Below are positions 27,203-35,749 of a stretch of DNA of 64,000 nt, one piece after another (position 1 is the first letter of the stretch; the number at the start of each line of letters is the position of its first letter). The stretch is from Bacillota bacterium (GTDB lineage Bacteria > Bacillota > Sulfobacillia > Sulfobacillales > Sulfobacillaceae), in assembly GCA_023511625.1 (NCBI GenBank), contig JAIMBD010000012.1, positions 1-64,000 on the forward strand. The letters are read 5' to 3'. The translations under genes and the position numbers were made by a program. The notes beneath the pieces are model-generated. The model did not search any database and was not told where the DNA came from. It worked only from the letters and a program-made list of their open reading frames with translations.

Positions 27203-27718
27203 TTACCACCAGCGCGATAGGGTCTGGAGGATCTTCCCAACTCCCCAACTCACCGTCATGTGGGCCGGTGGCAGCGTCCCCATCGGGGGCACCGCGACGC
27301 CATGGGCGAGGTCGATGAAGCAGAGCGCAGGATAGATCAGGCACCACCAGTTCTGCCCTTCCCCGGCGCCGAGCGTGACCACCACCGCCGCGTAGGGCCC
27401 CGCCGGAAAGATCCAGGGCCCATACGCCTTGGCCGGAAACGCGGCCGTCCCGACCGCGACCGTCGCCCCGTAGGCCAATCCCGCCTCGGCCAAGGCCGCT
27501 TGGGCCTCTTGGGCCAACCGTGGGGCCAGCCCCTTCACTGCCGTCCACGCCGCTTCGCGGCTGGCGCACGGCTCTAAGGCCGGCCGCAGCCTTGCCAGCA
27601 GCCGGTCGCGTACCGTCAGTTTGGCGGCCTGGTCGCGGGGGTGGTCGGAGTGGGCGATCACCCGCAGGCGAATCACCTCCGAGGGTCGAGGGGGTGGGGG
27701 AAAAGGATGGGTTTTCAT
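27203..27718 (-). CDS. spoIIR: stage II sporulation protein R
   Basis: A 171-residue protein with the SpoIIR pattern: IRLRVIAHSDHPRDQAAKLTVRD near the N-terminus and the C-terminal AKAYGPWIFPAGPYAAV ... GEGQNWWCLIYPALCFIDLA. SpoIIR is made in the forespore and secreted to trigger SpoIIGA-dependent cleavage of pro-sigma-E in the mother cell. No clear N-terminal signal helix is visible, unlike Bacillus SpoIIR. The ATG overlaps the sigG stop (ATGA), so sigG and spoIIR are co-translated, whereas Bacillus subtilis keeps them apart. Confidence 0.87.
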   Translation of the reverse strand: MKTHPFPPPPRPSEVIRLRVIAHSDHPRDQAAKLTVRDRLLARLRPALEPCASREAAWTAVKGLAPRLAQEAQAALAEAGLAYGATVAVGTAAFPAKAYGPWIFPAGPYAAVVVTLGAGEGQNWWCLIYPALCFIDLAHGVAVPPMGTLPPAHMTVSWGVGKILQTLSRWW

Positions 27719-28497
27719 ACGTACTTCCTCATATGGTTGAGCGCAGCCTTCTCCAGACGCGAGACCTGGGCCTGACTGATTCCGATCTCCTCGGCCACCT
27801 CCATCTGGGTCTTGCCGTCAAAAAAGCGCATGGTCAAGATCATCTTCTCCCGCTCCGACAGCCGGCGCATGGCCTCGCGGATGGCGATGCCCTCAAGCCA
27901 ATGGCGGTCCTGGTTTTTCTCGTCGCTGATCTGGTCCATCACATAGATGGGATCGCCGCCGTCGTGGTAGATGGGCTCAAACAGCGACATCGGCTCTTGA
28001 ATGGCATCGAGGGCGTAGAGTACCTCCTCGCGCGGCACCGCGAGTTCCTCGGCGATCTCGCTGATGGTCGGTTCCTTGGCGTATCGGTGCACCAGCCCAT
28101 CGCGCACCTGCAGCGCCTTGTAGGCGATGTCGCGCAGGGAGCGACTGACGCGGATGGGGTTGTTGTCGCGCAGGTAACGCCGGATCTCGCCGATGATCAT
28201 GGGCACGGCGTAGGTGGAAAACTTGACGTTCTGGCTGAGGTCGAAGTTGTCGATGGCCTTCATGAGGCCGATGCAGCCGACCTGAAAGAGGTCGTCGCTC
28301 TGCTCGCCGCGGTTTTGAAAGCGTTGGATGACGCTTAGCACCAGCCGGAGGTTGCCGTGGATCAGCTCCTCGCGGGCCTCGGGGTTTCCCGCCTGCATCG
28401 ATTGAAAGAGTTCGCGCATCTTGGCGTTGGTCAGAACCGGCAGCTTGGCTGTATTGACTCCAGGGATTTCGACTTTGTTGAGCGGCACGCCTCGCAT
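27715..28497 (-). CDS. sigG: RNA polymerase sporulation sigma factor SigG
   Basis: A 260-residue late-forespore sigma factor, nearly colinear with Bacillus SigG: NKVEIPGVNTAKLPVLTN at the N-terminus (the segment used for SpoIIAB/CsfB control), region 2 DDLFQVGCIGLMKAIDNFD, STYAVPMIIGEIRRYLRDN, region 3 around PTISEIAEELAV, region 4 GKTQMEVAEEIGISQAQVSRLEK. ATG 28497 follows GGAGG by only 4 bp; GTG 28488 is an alternative. Confidence 0.95.
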   Translation of the reverse strand: MRGVPLNKVEIPGVNTAKLPVLTNAKMRELFQSMQAGNPEAREELIHGNLRLVLSVIQRFQNRGEQSDDLFQVGCIGLMKAIDNFDLSQNVKFSTYAVPMIIGEIRRYLRDNNPIRVSRSLRDIAYKALQVRDGLVHRYAKEPTISEIAEELAVPREEVLYALDAIQEPMSLFEPIYHDGGDPIYVMDQISDEKNQDRHWLEGIAIREAMRRLSEREKMILTMRFFDGKTQMEVAEEIGISQAQVSRLEKAALNHMRKYV

Positions 28498-28529
28498 CCC
28501 TCCTCCAAGCCTCGTGGCCCGACACCTGG

Positions 28530-28559
28530 CAGTATGACCAGGGCGAAACCGGCTTATAC
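28530..28559 (-). promoter_or_regulatory. candidate sigma-G/sigma-F promoter of sigG-spoIIR
   Basis: On the minus strand GTATA (-35) is followed by an 18-bp spacer and CATACTG, close to the sigma-G consensus GHATR-N18-CATNHTA with one mismatch at the last base. It lies 33 bp upstream of the sigG ATG. Forespore control of this operon would suit both gene products. Confidence 0.45.
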
Positions 28560-28615
28560 CCCGAGGGATGCCAACTTTTTCCAAACGTGGAGGTTCCGAC
28601 CGCGGCTGGGGACCG

Positions 28616-31402
28616 TCAGAGACCGGCACCGCCGCGCAAGGGGTCGGCAGGATCTAATCGGGCCGTGCTCTGGCGCCAGGCCAGCGCGAGGCGCCCGAGG
28701 GCGGTTTCGGGCCGACCGGGACGGACGGGCCACGCCCGCCCTTGGTTCCACGCGGCTAACGCCGCCGGCGCCATGGGCCGGGCGATGGCATACCCCTGCC
28801 CGAAGTCGGCTCCGAGTTCCACCGCCATTTCCACCAGGTCCGGCGTCTCCAAGCCTTCCATCACCACCGCGAGGCCGAGGTCGTGCAGCAGGCGCACCAG
28901 GGCCCCAAGGAAGGCCACGGTCTTTTCCGGGGTGTTCGACACTTCGCGCACGAGACTCCAGTCCACCTTAGCCGCCTGAAAGGGCAGTTGGCGCAACCGG
29001 TGCAGCCCGTTGTAACCGGCACCGAGGTCGTCCATGGAAAAGCTGACGCCCATCGCTCCCAGCCGTTCCATGGCCTTGCGGTGCAGAGCGACGTCCGCCG
29101 GGTCCGACTCCAAGAGCTCTAGTTCCAACGCGCGCGGGTCGGCGCCGGTCGCGGCCAAGGCTTGATTGACCCATTCCGGGCAGTTGGGGTGCAACAACAC
29201 CGGGCCGGGCAGATTCACTCCCACCTTGACCGGCTCGCCCCGGGCCTGCCAAGCCTGCGCCTCGGTCAACCCGAACTGGAGCCCTTGCACGAACAGGCGC
29301 TCGAGCTCGTAGTACCCCAAAGCCGGCAAGAACCGGCCCGGCGGTACCTCTCGCTCGCCGTCCACCAGGCGCGCCAACACCTCTACCTTCACCAGGCGCC
29401 CGTCAGACAGCGCCACCACCGGTTGCACCAAGAACACCACCTGCCCGCCATACAGAAGTTGGCGGTAGCGCACGCGGTCCGACTGGTCGGTGGGCAAAGC
29501 CGCCGGGTATTGGGCCTGCCGATTCCAGGCCTCCCCTAAAAAGGATCCGAGCGCAATGCCGAAATTGCGCACCTCCTGCGTGGCAAACATGCCGGGGTAG
29601 GCGCCCCACACCGCCAAGATGGCCACCGGATGGCCATCCCGGTCGCCTACCGGCACCGCCATGACGGTGTGGAGGCCTGCCGCCGCCAAGGCCTCGCGCG
29701 CGGCCGGCGAACGGGCATCGCGGACCACGTCGTGGCGTACGGCCAGCCGCCCCGTGGTCCAGGCCCGAACCAGGACGTGGGAGCGGTGGGCAGTGGTGGC
29801 CGGCGGATACGGGCGCCCGCGTCGGCGCTGGTACTCCTGAAGGAAGACCTCAAATTGGAAGGTGTGAAACTCGTAGACAAACCGGCCATCGGCGTCCGGA
29901 CGGGCCACCACGGCCGCCACGATCCCCGGCAGCGACAAAAGCCGGCGAAAGACTGCCTGCACCAGATCTGGCCACAAGGCGTAGCGGTCTTTGAGGTGGC
30001 GCACGGCCGAAATGGCGTGCTGGTACTTGCCCACCACCTCGCCATGCGCCTCCAGCGCCGCCTGCAGGGCACTGGTGACCCGCTCCGTCACGACCTGAAG
30101 GAGTTGCATCTTGCGATCCGCCCGCCACGGTAGGAACAGGGTGCGGCTCACGGCACTGTGATACCACTGGATCCAGGCCTGCGTGAGGGTCGGCCCGTCC
30201 ACCCCCTTCAAGGCCATCAGCGTGCCCAGCGACTGCGCTTCCCGCCGATGGCGGTCGGGGGTCCGCGCGGGATCCAACGCCGTGCGGAAGTGCTCTTCGA
30301 GGCGTGCCAAAAGTTCCGGACCCAGTCGGGCGCGCGCACCCTCTGGGTCTACCGGCTCTGCCCACGCCGACTCGAGCTCGGCGAGGGCCTCCTTGAGGAG
30401 CCCCGCCGCCTTCGGCCCGTAGGCCGCAAAGAGCGGCGTCGGCGGCCTCGGCGCACCCCCTTCCTGGTCGTGCGCCCACCAGTACCACCAATGCAGCCGA
30501 CTTTCCCCCTGCAGCTTGACCGTCTGCCGGGCTAGGTCGGCGTGACGCAGAAGCCCATCGAGATCGGGAGCATCCGGCGGCACAGCCGTCAACCCGAGGC
30601 TCACCGCCGGTACCACCGGCGGACCTTCAGCAATCGCCACCGGTTCCTGCAGCACCTCCCCCATCTGCTGGAGATAAGCCTCCAGGCCTTGAGGGGGCTC
30701 CTCCAGGACCAAGGCAAACTGGTCGCCGCCGAGGCGAATGGCGAGGTCGGTCGACTGCAATGCCCGGCGCAACCGCTGCCCCACAGCTCGTAGCACGGCA
30801 TCACCAGCAGCATGGCCGAAGCGCTCGTTGATGGCGCGAAAGCCATCGAGGTCCAACAGCCCCACCACCACCCGACGGCCGCTCTCCTGGCTGCGCTGGA
30901 TCGCCAGCGGCAGGTAGGCCTGAAGGGCCAAGCGGTCCAGAAGGCCGGTGAGCGGGTCGCGGCGCACCGCCCGCCACTCCCCAGTCCGGTCGCTGACCAG
31001 CACGGCAAAGCCGCGAAACCGCCCCTCGCCCCCCTGGGGGAATCCCAGCACCTCCGCCCAATAGGGCTCGCGGGTACGGCGGCGGGCGGCCAGCCGCACC
31101 GAAAAGGGGAGGCGCTGGGCCATGGCCTGTGCCAACTGGTCTGCCGCCGCCTGGTCGGGATCCAGTCCCAAAGCCTCGGCCAAGGTCCGCTGGCGCAAGC
31201 TCTCCAACGTCCATCCGGTAAGCCGAGAGAACCCGGGGTTGAGCCAACTGACCAGCCCGCGGGCGTCGGTCAACACGGCCGCCACCCGTTCCGCCGGCGC
31301 CACCTCGACGAGATGGGCCAAGCGCAACGAGAGCCCTTCGGGGCCGGGGGCCTCGACCCCCGTGCGCCCGCGCCCTGATCGCGTGCCGGCGATGTGCCTC
31401 AC
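28616..31402 (-). CDS. PAS-GGDEF-(sensor)-EAL cyclic-di-GMP signalling protein
   Basis: A 928-residue cytoplasmic protein. In order: PAS (about 30-135; LVSWLNPGFSRLTGW), GGDEF domain (about 140-300; DPLTGLLDRL, and GGDQF in place of GGDEF), an alpha-helical block (about 330-470; RREAQSLGTLMALKGV ... AWIQWY, possibly a globin-like sensor), a GAF-like domain (about 480-650) and a C-terminal EAL domain (about 665-890). EAL catalytic landmarks: EVLARL for EALLR, VNLPG, ELLES, MDDLGAGY, KVDWSLV, EGLET, GQGYAIARPM. Metal ligands appear kept, so phosphodiesterase activity is plausible; cyclase activity is doubtful with GGDQF. Start GTG 31402 is uncertain. Confidence 0.88.
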   Translation of the reverse strand: MRHIAGTRSGRGRTGVEAPGPEGLSLRLAHLVEVAPAERVAAVLTDARGLVSWLNPGFSRLTGWTLESLRQRTLAEALGLDPDQAAADQLAQAMAQRLPFSVRLAARRRTREPYWAEVLGFPQGGEGRFRGFAVLVSDRTGEWRAVRRDPLTGLLDRLALQAYLPLAIQRSQESGRRVVVGLLDLDGFRAINERFGHAAGDAVLRAVGQRLRRALQSTDLAIRLGGDQFALVLEEPPQGLEAYLQQMGEVLQEPVAIAEGPPVVPAVSLGLTAVPPDAPDLDGLLRHADLARQTVKLQGESRLHWWYWWAHDQEGGAPRPPTPLFAAYGPKAAGLLKEALAELESAWAEPVDPEGARARLGPELLARLEEHFRTALDPARTPDRHRREAQSLGTLMALKGVDGPTLTQAWIQWYHSAVSRTLFLPWRADRKMQLLQVVTERVTSALQAALEAHGEVVGKYQHAISAVRHLKDRYALWPDLVQAVFRRLLSLPGIVAAVVARPDADGRFVYEFHTFQFEVFLQEYQRRRGRPYPPATTAHRSHVLVRAWTTGRLAVRHDVVRDARSPAAREALAAAGLHTVMAVPVGDRDGHPVAILAVWGAYPGMFATQEVRNFGIALGSFLGEAWNRQAQYPAALPTDQSDRVRYRQLLYGGQVVFLVQPVVALSDGRLVKVEVLARLVDGEREVPPGRFLPALGYYELERLFVQGLQFGLTEAQAWQARGEPVKVGVNLPGPVLLHPNCPEWVNQALAATGADPRALELELLESDPADVALHRKAMERLGAMGVSFSMDDLGAGYNGLHRLRQLPFQAAKVDWSLVREVSNTPEKTVAFLGALVRLLHDLGLAVVMEGLETPDLVEMAVELGADFGQGYAIARPMAPAALAAWNQGRAWPVRPGRPETALGRLALAWRQSTARLDPADPLRGGAGL

Positions 31403-31783
31403 CCCCTCCCTATGCCGCCCTCCAGGCGGCGGTGTGCCGAAATCGAATTAGGACGAAAGGGGCTGCACCGCCACCTTCAGAGCGCGCGGAGCCACGTTGC
31501 CGGCGGGACCCTTAAAACGCGCGGCGCGGCCGTGCACCCCGATCCTCGTCTCGGGTCCAGCCGCGCCGACGGGGAGTTCCACCGCCCCAAAGTCGGTTGT
31601 GCCGCACACCATCTCGACACCCCTCCTGGGCTCGCGAGGCGGCCCCTCCTGGACCGCCGCGGGACGTCATCTCGGTTTGAGCATGACACAAGCCGCCGAT
31701 AGCTGTCCAATGCTGGTGGCGATTTTTCGCGCCCAATCGCCCCCGCGGCAGCGCGGGGTCCCCCACAAGGGCCGCGCCGGCAG
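31403..31783. other. divergent intergenic stretch without recognisable gene
   Basis: About 380 bp between two divergent genes. Apart from the promoter at its right edge nothing is recognised. Confidence 0.5.
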
Positions 31784-31812
31784 TTGGCAGCGCCTACATC
31801 GCCGCCTATCCT
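31784..31812 (+). promoter_or_regulatory. sigma-A-type promoter of the NagPA-like gene
   Basis: TTGGCA, 17-bp spacer, TATCCT; the start codon is 61 bp downstream. Both hexamers match the consensus at 4 of 6 positions. Confidence 0.5.
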
Positions 31813-31873
31813 GCTGGATGGCAGGCCCTACGCCGATGCCATTTTCCGGGCACGAAGACAAGGAGGCGCAGGG

Positions 31874-34063
31874 ATGGCGCGAGGGTCCAGGGTGTTCGCC
31901 CTTTTGGCGGCGGTCTTGATGGGCCTGTTCCCCTTCGGTGGGACAGCCGTGCGCGCCGCGCCGCCCACCGTGACCGTGACGGCCGGTGTCCTATACCGCA
32001 TAAAGACGCTGACCACGTCGGCCGGTCCGGTGGTCGCGCACATCCTTTCCGTGGATCTGGCCGAGCCCAATGTGCGCCTGAGTGTGGTCGAGGCCCACAA
32101 CCGCCTCTTGGGAGGGCCCCAGACGCTTTCTTCCATGGCTCGCCGGACCGGAGCCGTGGCGGGAATCAACGGCGACGACTTTGCCATGGACGGAAACGGC
32201 AAGCCGGTGGGGATGGTGGCCATCGGCGGGACGCTGTGGCAATCGCCCAAAGATGGCATCGCCGTGTTCGGGCAGACGCCCGCCGGTCGACTCGCCATCG
32301 CCCCCGAACGCTTTGCCGGTCAGATTACCGCAGGTCACGCCAGCCTGCCGCTGTTGGCCGTCAACCGGGTACACGACTTGGGTCCTGAGGGAGCAGTGCT
32401 CTTTACGGGACGGCTCGGCGCCGCCGTCACGATGCCCGCGGCAACGGTCGCTTTCTTACAGCCGGTGTCTTCACGCGGTAAACCGGCTTACCGCGTCACG
32501 GCCCTAGACTGGTCTGCGACAACCCTGCCGGTGCTAGGACCGATGGCCGCCCTGGTGGCTCCAGCGGGTAGCTCCGCCGGCATTTGGCTCGCCCAGCACC
32601 TTAGGTCCGGGGCTTCGGTCGCCGTGACCTACCAGTTAAGTCCCATCCCCCGCTTTCGCTGGGCCTTGAGCGGCGGGCCCATCATTCTCGAGCACGGCCA
32701 TTGGGTCAACCTCCCGTCCACGGTGGCGGCCAAGACCGCCCCTGACCGCCTGAATCCCTTGACGGCCGTAGGGATCAATGCAGCGGGCACCCGGGCGTGG
32801 CTCGTGGTCTTCGACGGGCGCGATCCCGGCACCAGCGTCGGCGCCACCTACCGCGAGGCGGCCGCCTTTCTGGCCCAGGCGGGGGCCGTCACGGCGATGC
32901 TCCTCGACGGCGGCGGGTCCTCGGAGATGGTGGTGCGCATGCCGGGCGCCATCCAAGCGACGGTGGCAAACCGCCCTGCGGACGGCCACGAACGTCCCGT
33001 AGCCAACGGTCTCTTTGTGTACAGCCGCGAGGTGCACCCGGGACCTCCGGCCCGGCTGGTGGTCAACGGTGGCCGGCCGCTCGCGCTCTTGGCCGGCACT
33101 GCCGTCCACCTCCCGGCGTACGCCCTCGACCCCCTAGACAACCCGGTCCCGGTGCGCTGGACCGTGCAGGCCGAACCCGCCACGCTGGCCACGGCCCGCG
33201 GCCTTGACCTCACGGCCGGCCAACCGGGACAGGGGCGACTTTGGGCCACGGCCACGGCGGGCCGCGCCGTAGCCCCCGCCACTACCTGGATTCCGCTCGA
33301 AGTGGTCTCGCGCTTGGGACGACTTTGGCTCTCCCCGTCCCGCGCAGAACTCGAGGCGGGGAACACCGTCACCTTCGCCGTGTACGCCGCAGCACCCGAC
33401 GGCACCCCGGTGACGCTACCACCCTCCGCCGTCCACTGGCGGCTCGATCCCCCGGGGCTCGCCGCCTGGGCGGGGCCGGGAGTGGTGCGGGCCGAAGCCG
33501 GGTTCGGTACCGTGACGGTCACGGCCGAGGCGGGCGGCGCCGTGGCCACGGCCACGCTGAGGGTGGGCACGCGCGCGGTGGTGCTCGACCCCTTAGACGC
33601 CCCCTCCGCCTGGCGGCTTGTGCTCCACGGGGCGAGCGCGGTCCTTCGGCCGGTCGCGGCGCCAAGTCCCCCGCAGGGCAGCGGGGGACTGCAGCTCGCC
33701 TACCGCATCCCCGCTGCAAGCGGGGTGCACCAGCTGGTGCTGGTCCCGACCCGGGGACCGCTGGTCCTGCCCCTCGGGCCGGGGGGCGCCCGCCCCGAAG
33801 CCGTGGGGTTTTGGGTCTACGGGGATGGCCAGGGCCTCGACCTGGCCGTAGCGCTCCACGACGGGGCCGGACAGCCCCTGGTGTTCTATCCCACCTTCGT
33901 CACCTTCCACGGGTGGCGCTTCGTGCAGGCCACCCTGCCGCAGGCTGCTCCCCTGCCCTGGTCCCTCGACTATCTTGACGCCCTCGTCATCGACCCCAAG
34001 GTCCCCTTGCAGGGCGCCCTCATCCTCTCGCACCTCGACGTCTTCTACCCCCCACCGGGTTGA
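31874..34063 (+). CDS. secreted phosphodiester glycosidase (NagPA domain) with Ig-like and C-terminal binding modules
   Basis: A 729-residue exported protein. A signal peptide ends near FGGTAVRAAPP. The NagPA (DUF2233) domain spans about 30-400: AGINGDDFAMDGNGKPVGM, ALSGGPIIL, GINAAGTRAWLVVFDG, and the signature LLDGGGSSEMVV; such domains hydrolyse phosphodiester-linked sugars and act on exopolysaccharide or teichoic-type polymers. Two Ig-like stretches follow (about 415-500 and 505-585), then a beta-sandwich (about 590-729) resembling a carbohydrate-binding module. ATG 31874 follows AAGGAGG by 7 bp. Confidence 0.85.
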   Translation: MARGSRVFALLAAVLMGLFPFGGTAVRAAPPTVTVTAGVLYRIKTLTTSAGPVVAHILSVDLAEPNVRLSVVEAHNRLLGGPQTLSSMARRTGAVAGINGDDFAMDGNGKPVGMVAIGGTLWQSPKDGIAVFGQTPAGRLAIAPERFAGQITAGHASLPLLAVNRVHDLGPEGAVLFTGRLGAAVTMPAATVAFLQPVSSRGKPAYRVTALDWSATTLPVLGPMAALVAPAGSSAGIWLAQHLRSGASVAVTYQLSPIPRFRWALSGGPIILEHGHWVNLPSTVAAKTAPDRLNPLTAVGINAAGTRAWLVVFDGRDPGTSVGATYREAAAFLAQAGAVTAMLLDGGGSSEMVVRMPGAIQATVANRPADGHERPVANGLFVYSREVHPGPPARLVVNGGRPLALLAGTAVHLPAYALDPLDNPVPVRWTVQAEPATLATARGLDLTAGQPGQGRLWATATAGRAVAPATTWIPLEVVSRLGRLWLSPSRAELEAGNTVTFAVYAAAPDGTPVTLPPSAVHWRLDPPGLAAWAGPGVVRAEAGFGTVTVTAEAGGAVATATLRVGTRAVVLDPLDAPSAWRLVLHGASAVLRPVAAPSPPQGSGGLQLAYRIPAASGVHQLVLVPTRGPLVLPLGPGGARPEAVGFWVYGDGQGLDLAVALHDGAGQPLVFYPTFVTFHGWRFVQATLPQAAPLPWSLDYLDALVIDPKVPLQGALILSHLDVFYPPPG

Positions 34064-34257
34064 CCATCCTTACCAGAGCTGGGATGTGGGCCCGCCGCGG
34101 CCCCTTGCGCGAGGTCGGCGTGGGCTCGGTGCGGAGATCGGCCCCAAGTCGGCCCCTTTCGGTCACCGGGCGGTTACCCTAGGCATCCCCCCCCCTTGCC
34201 TTCGGGCAGGAAAGGCCCACCATCGACCGCACGGAGTAGGCCCCAAGGAGAAACTGC

Positions 34258-34559
34258 ATACCCACGCCGACCGATCTCGACCGCCGCTACCTCCCGAGCC
34301 TCGATGGCCTGCGCGCGCTCGCCGTGTTGGCCGTCAGCGCCTACCACCTCAACCTCCCTTAAGCCGGCGGGGGACCCCCACCGACTTCGAGCCGGACGGC
34401 GTCCACCTCTCCCCCCTCCGCGCGGCGGTCTTGACGCGATTGGTGGCGCACGCTGTCCTCGCCCCGCGGAAAGACGCCCGCCACGGCAGCGCGGGGGCTG
34501 CCTCCCCCGCCCCAAGCGCAGCGGCGTCCCCTCCGCTCCCCGCCGGGCACCAACCCTAA
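34258..34559 (+). pseudogene. acyltransferase-3 family pseudogene (N- and C-terminal remnants)
   Basis: An AAGGAG ribosome site at 34245-34250 is followed 7 bp later by ATA where ATG is expected. The frame then reads PTPTDLDRRYLPSLDGLRA, LAVLAVSAYHLNLP and stop (34362), the typical N-terminus of membrane O-acyltransferases (RYxPxLDGLRA..AV..YH). A second frame at 34380 reads DFEPDGVHLSPLRAAVLTRL, like the end of the SGNH domain often fused to these enzymes. The middle (some 500-600 codons) is gone. This is therefore an internally deleted, frameshifted gene. Confidence 0.75.
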
Positions 34560-34962
34560 GGCGAGACCGCATCCGCCTTCGCCGGGGCTGCAAGGCGGCA
34601 AGGCTTCTTCTGGCAGTGCGGAGGAGGGCCGAGCGCGCCGGAACCCGCTTGCAGTTGCACGGTGGTCAGCTTTCGGCCGCGCCGCCCAAAGCGACCGGCT
34701 AAAAGCGCCGACCAACGGGAACCCCTTGACCCGTCTTCGGTCGGACGGCCAGGTTGCCCGCGGCCCGCGGTTCCATTACAGTGATTCATGGGGATAAGAA
34801 TCATCATGCTAATTTCGCATCACACCCATTGCACCCTCGGGTGCGTCCGAATAGGCTTCCGACGCTCGCGCGGACCCGTCACGCCGGGCGAAGGCCGCTT
34901 GAGGCTTGGGTCGGCGCTGCGAGCACCCCAGGGTCGACGCGCGGTAAAATGGCGGCATGCAT
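34560..34962. other. intergenic stretch without recognisable gene
   Basis: About 400 bp after the acyltransferase remnant. It contains an A/T-richer segment from 34775 onward that leads into the next promoter; no gene recognised. Confidence 0.45.
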
Positions 34963-34991
34963 TTGTGTCCCCTTATCGCATGACTTACAAT
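34963..34991 (+). promoter_or_regulatory. sigma-A-type promoter of the zinc-ribbon gene
   Basis: TTGTGT, 17-bp spacer, TACAAT, 80 bp before the start codon, in a locally A/T-rich segment. Confidence 0.55.
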
Positions 34992-35070
34992 AAGAGATTG
35001 AATCCTCCGCATTCTTAAAGGAACCTGGATCGCAATCGCGCGTGTTTCCGAATAGGAGGGCCGCCCATCG

Positions 35071-35280
35071 ATGAATACCAAGCGACCGACCCCCGCAGGA
35101 GCGAGACCTCCGGCCGGCCACGAAAGGGACGCGATGGTTCCGTGCCCTCGGTGCCGCCGCGGCCGTCTGTTGCCGCGGGTCTTTCGCGCCACCGGAGATC
35201 CTTACTGGATCTGCGACCGCTTCCCGGAGGGCTGCAGCTACTGGACGGAGTACGACCCCACCCCGCCGCGATGGTTTTAA
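35071..35280 (+). CDS. small topoisomerase-type zinc-ribbon protein
   Basis: A 69-residue basic protein. After an unstructured N-terminus, CPRCRRGRLLPR, then YWICDRFPEGCSYW give a CxxC...CxxxxxC pattern like the C-terminal zinc fingers of topoisomerase I. ATG 35071 has AGGAGGG 10 bp upstream and a good promoter at 34963-34991. Likely nucleic-acid binding; role unknown. Confidence 0.7.
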   Translation: MNTKRPTPAGARPPAGHERDAMVPCPRCRRGRLLPRVFRATGDPYWICDRFPEGCSYWTEYDPTPPRWF

Positions 35281-35749
35281 GACGGACGCGCGCCCTTCGG
35301 CCCAAGACCGGAGCACAGACGTTCCGCCGTGACCGCAAGGAAGCGGTGGGGCCCGAAGGCTTTTGAACCGCATGGCCCCCGGTGACCGTGGCCCAAAGAC
35401 CACCTTGGGCCAAACCGATGGCCCGGCGGCCCCAGGGGGATCCCATAAGCCGGAGCAGACCGGAAAACTGCCATCGCACGGCACCGTCATTTCACGCCAG
35501 GCCAAGGCCCGGGTCCGCTTTTCGGGCGCGGGGTTGGGCCTTTTCGCACTCCTCCGTGCGATGCCCCCGCCCCCATGGCTGCGGCAATCGGGCCCAGGCT
35601 CCCTGCTTTTCCCGTAAAACCTCTCCCGCCGCCCCGCGCGAAGGCCAGGTGCCCTGGGCAGTGGGTAACCGCACGGGGGACGAAACCGGCCGCATCCGGG
35701 GAACGTTATAGCCAGTCAAAAGGGCGACGCCTTGAGGAGGATGGATGGG
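35281..35749. other. intergenic stretch without recognisable gene
   Basis: About 470 bp of high-GC sequence; no terminator hairpin, RNA or gene recognised. Confidence 0.5.
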
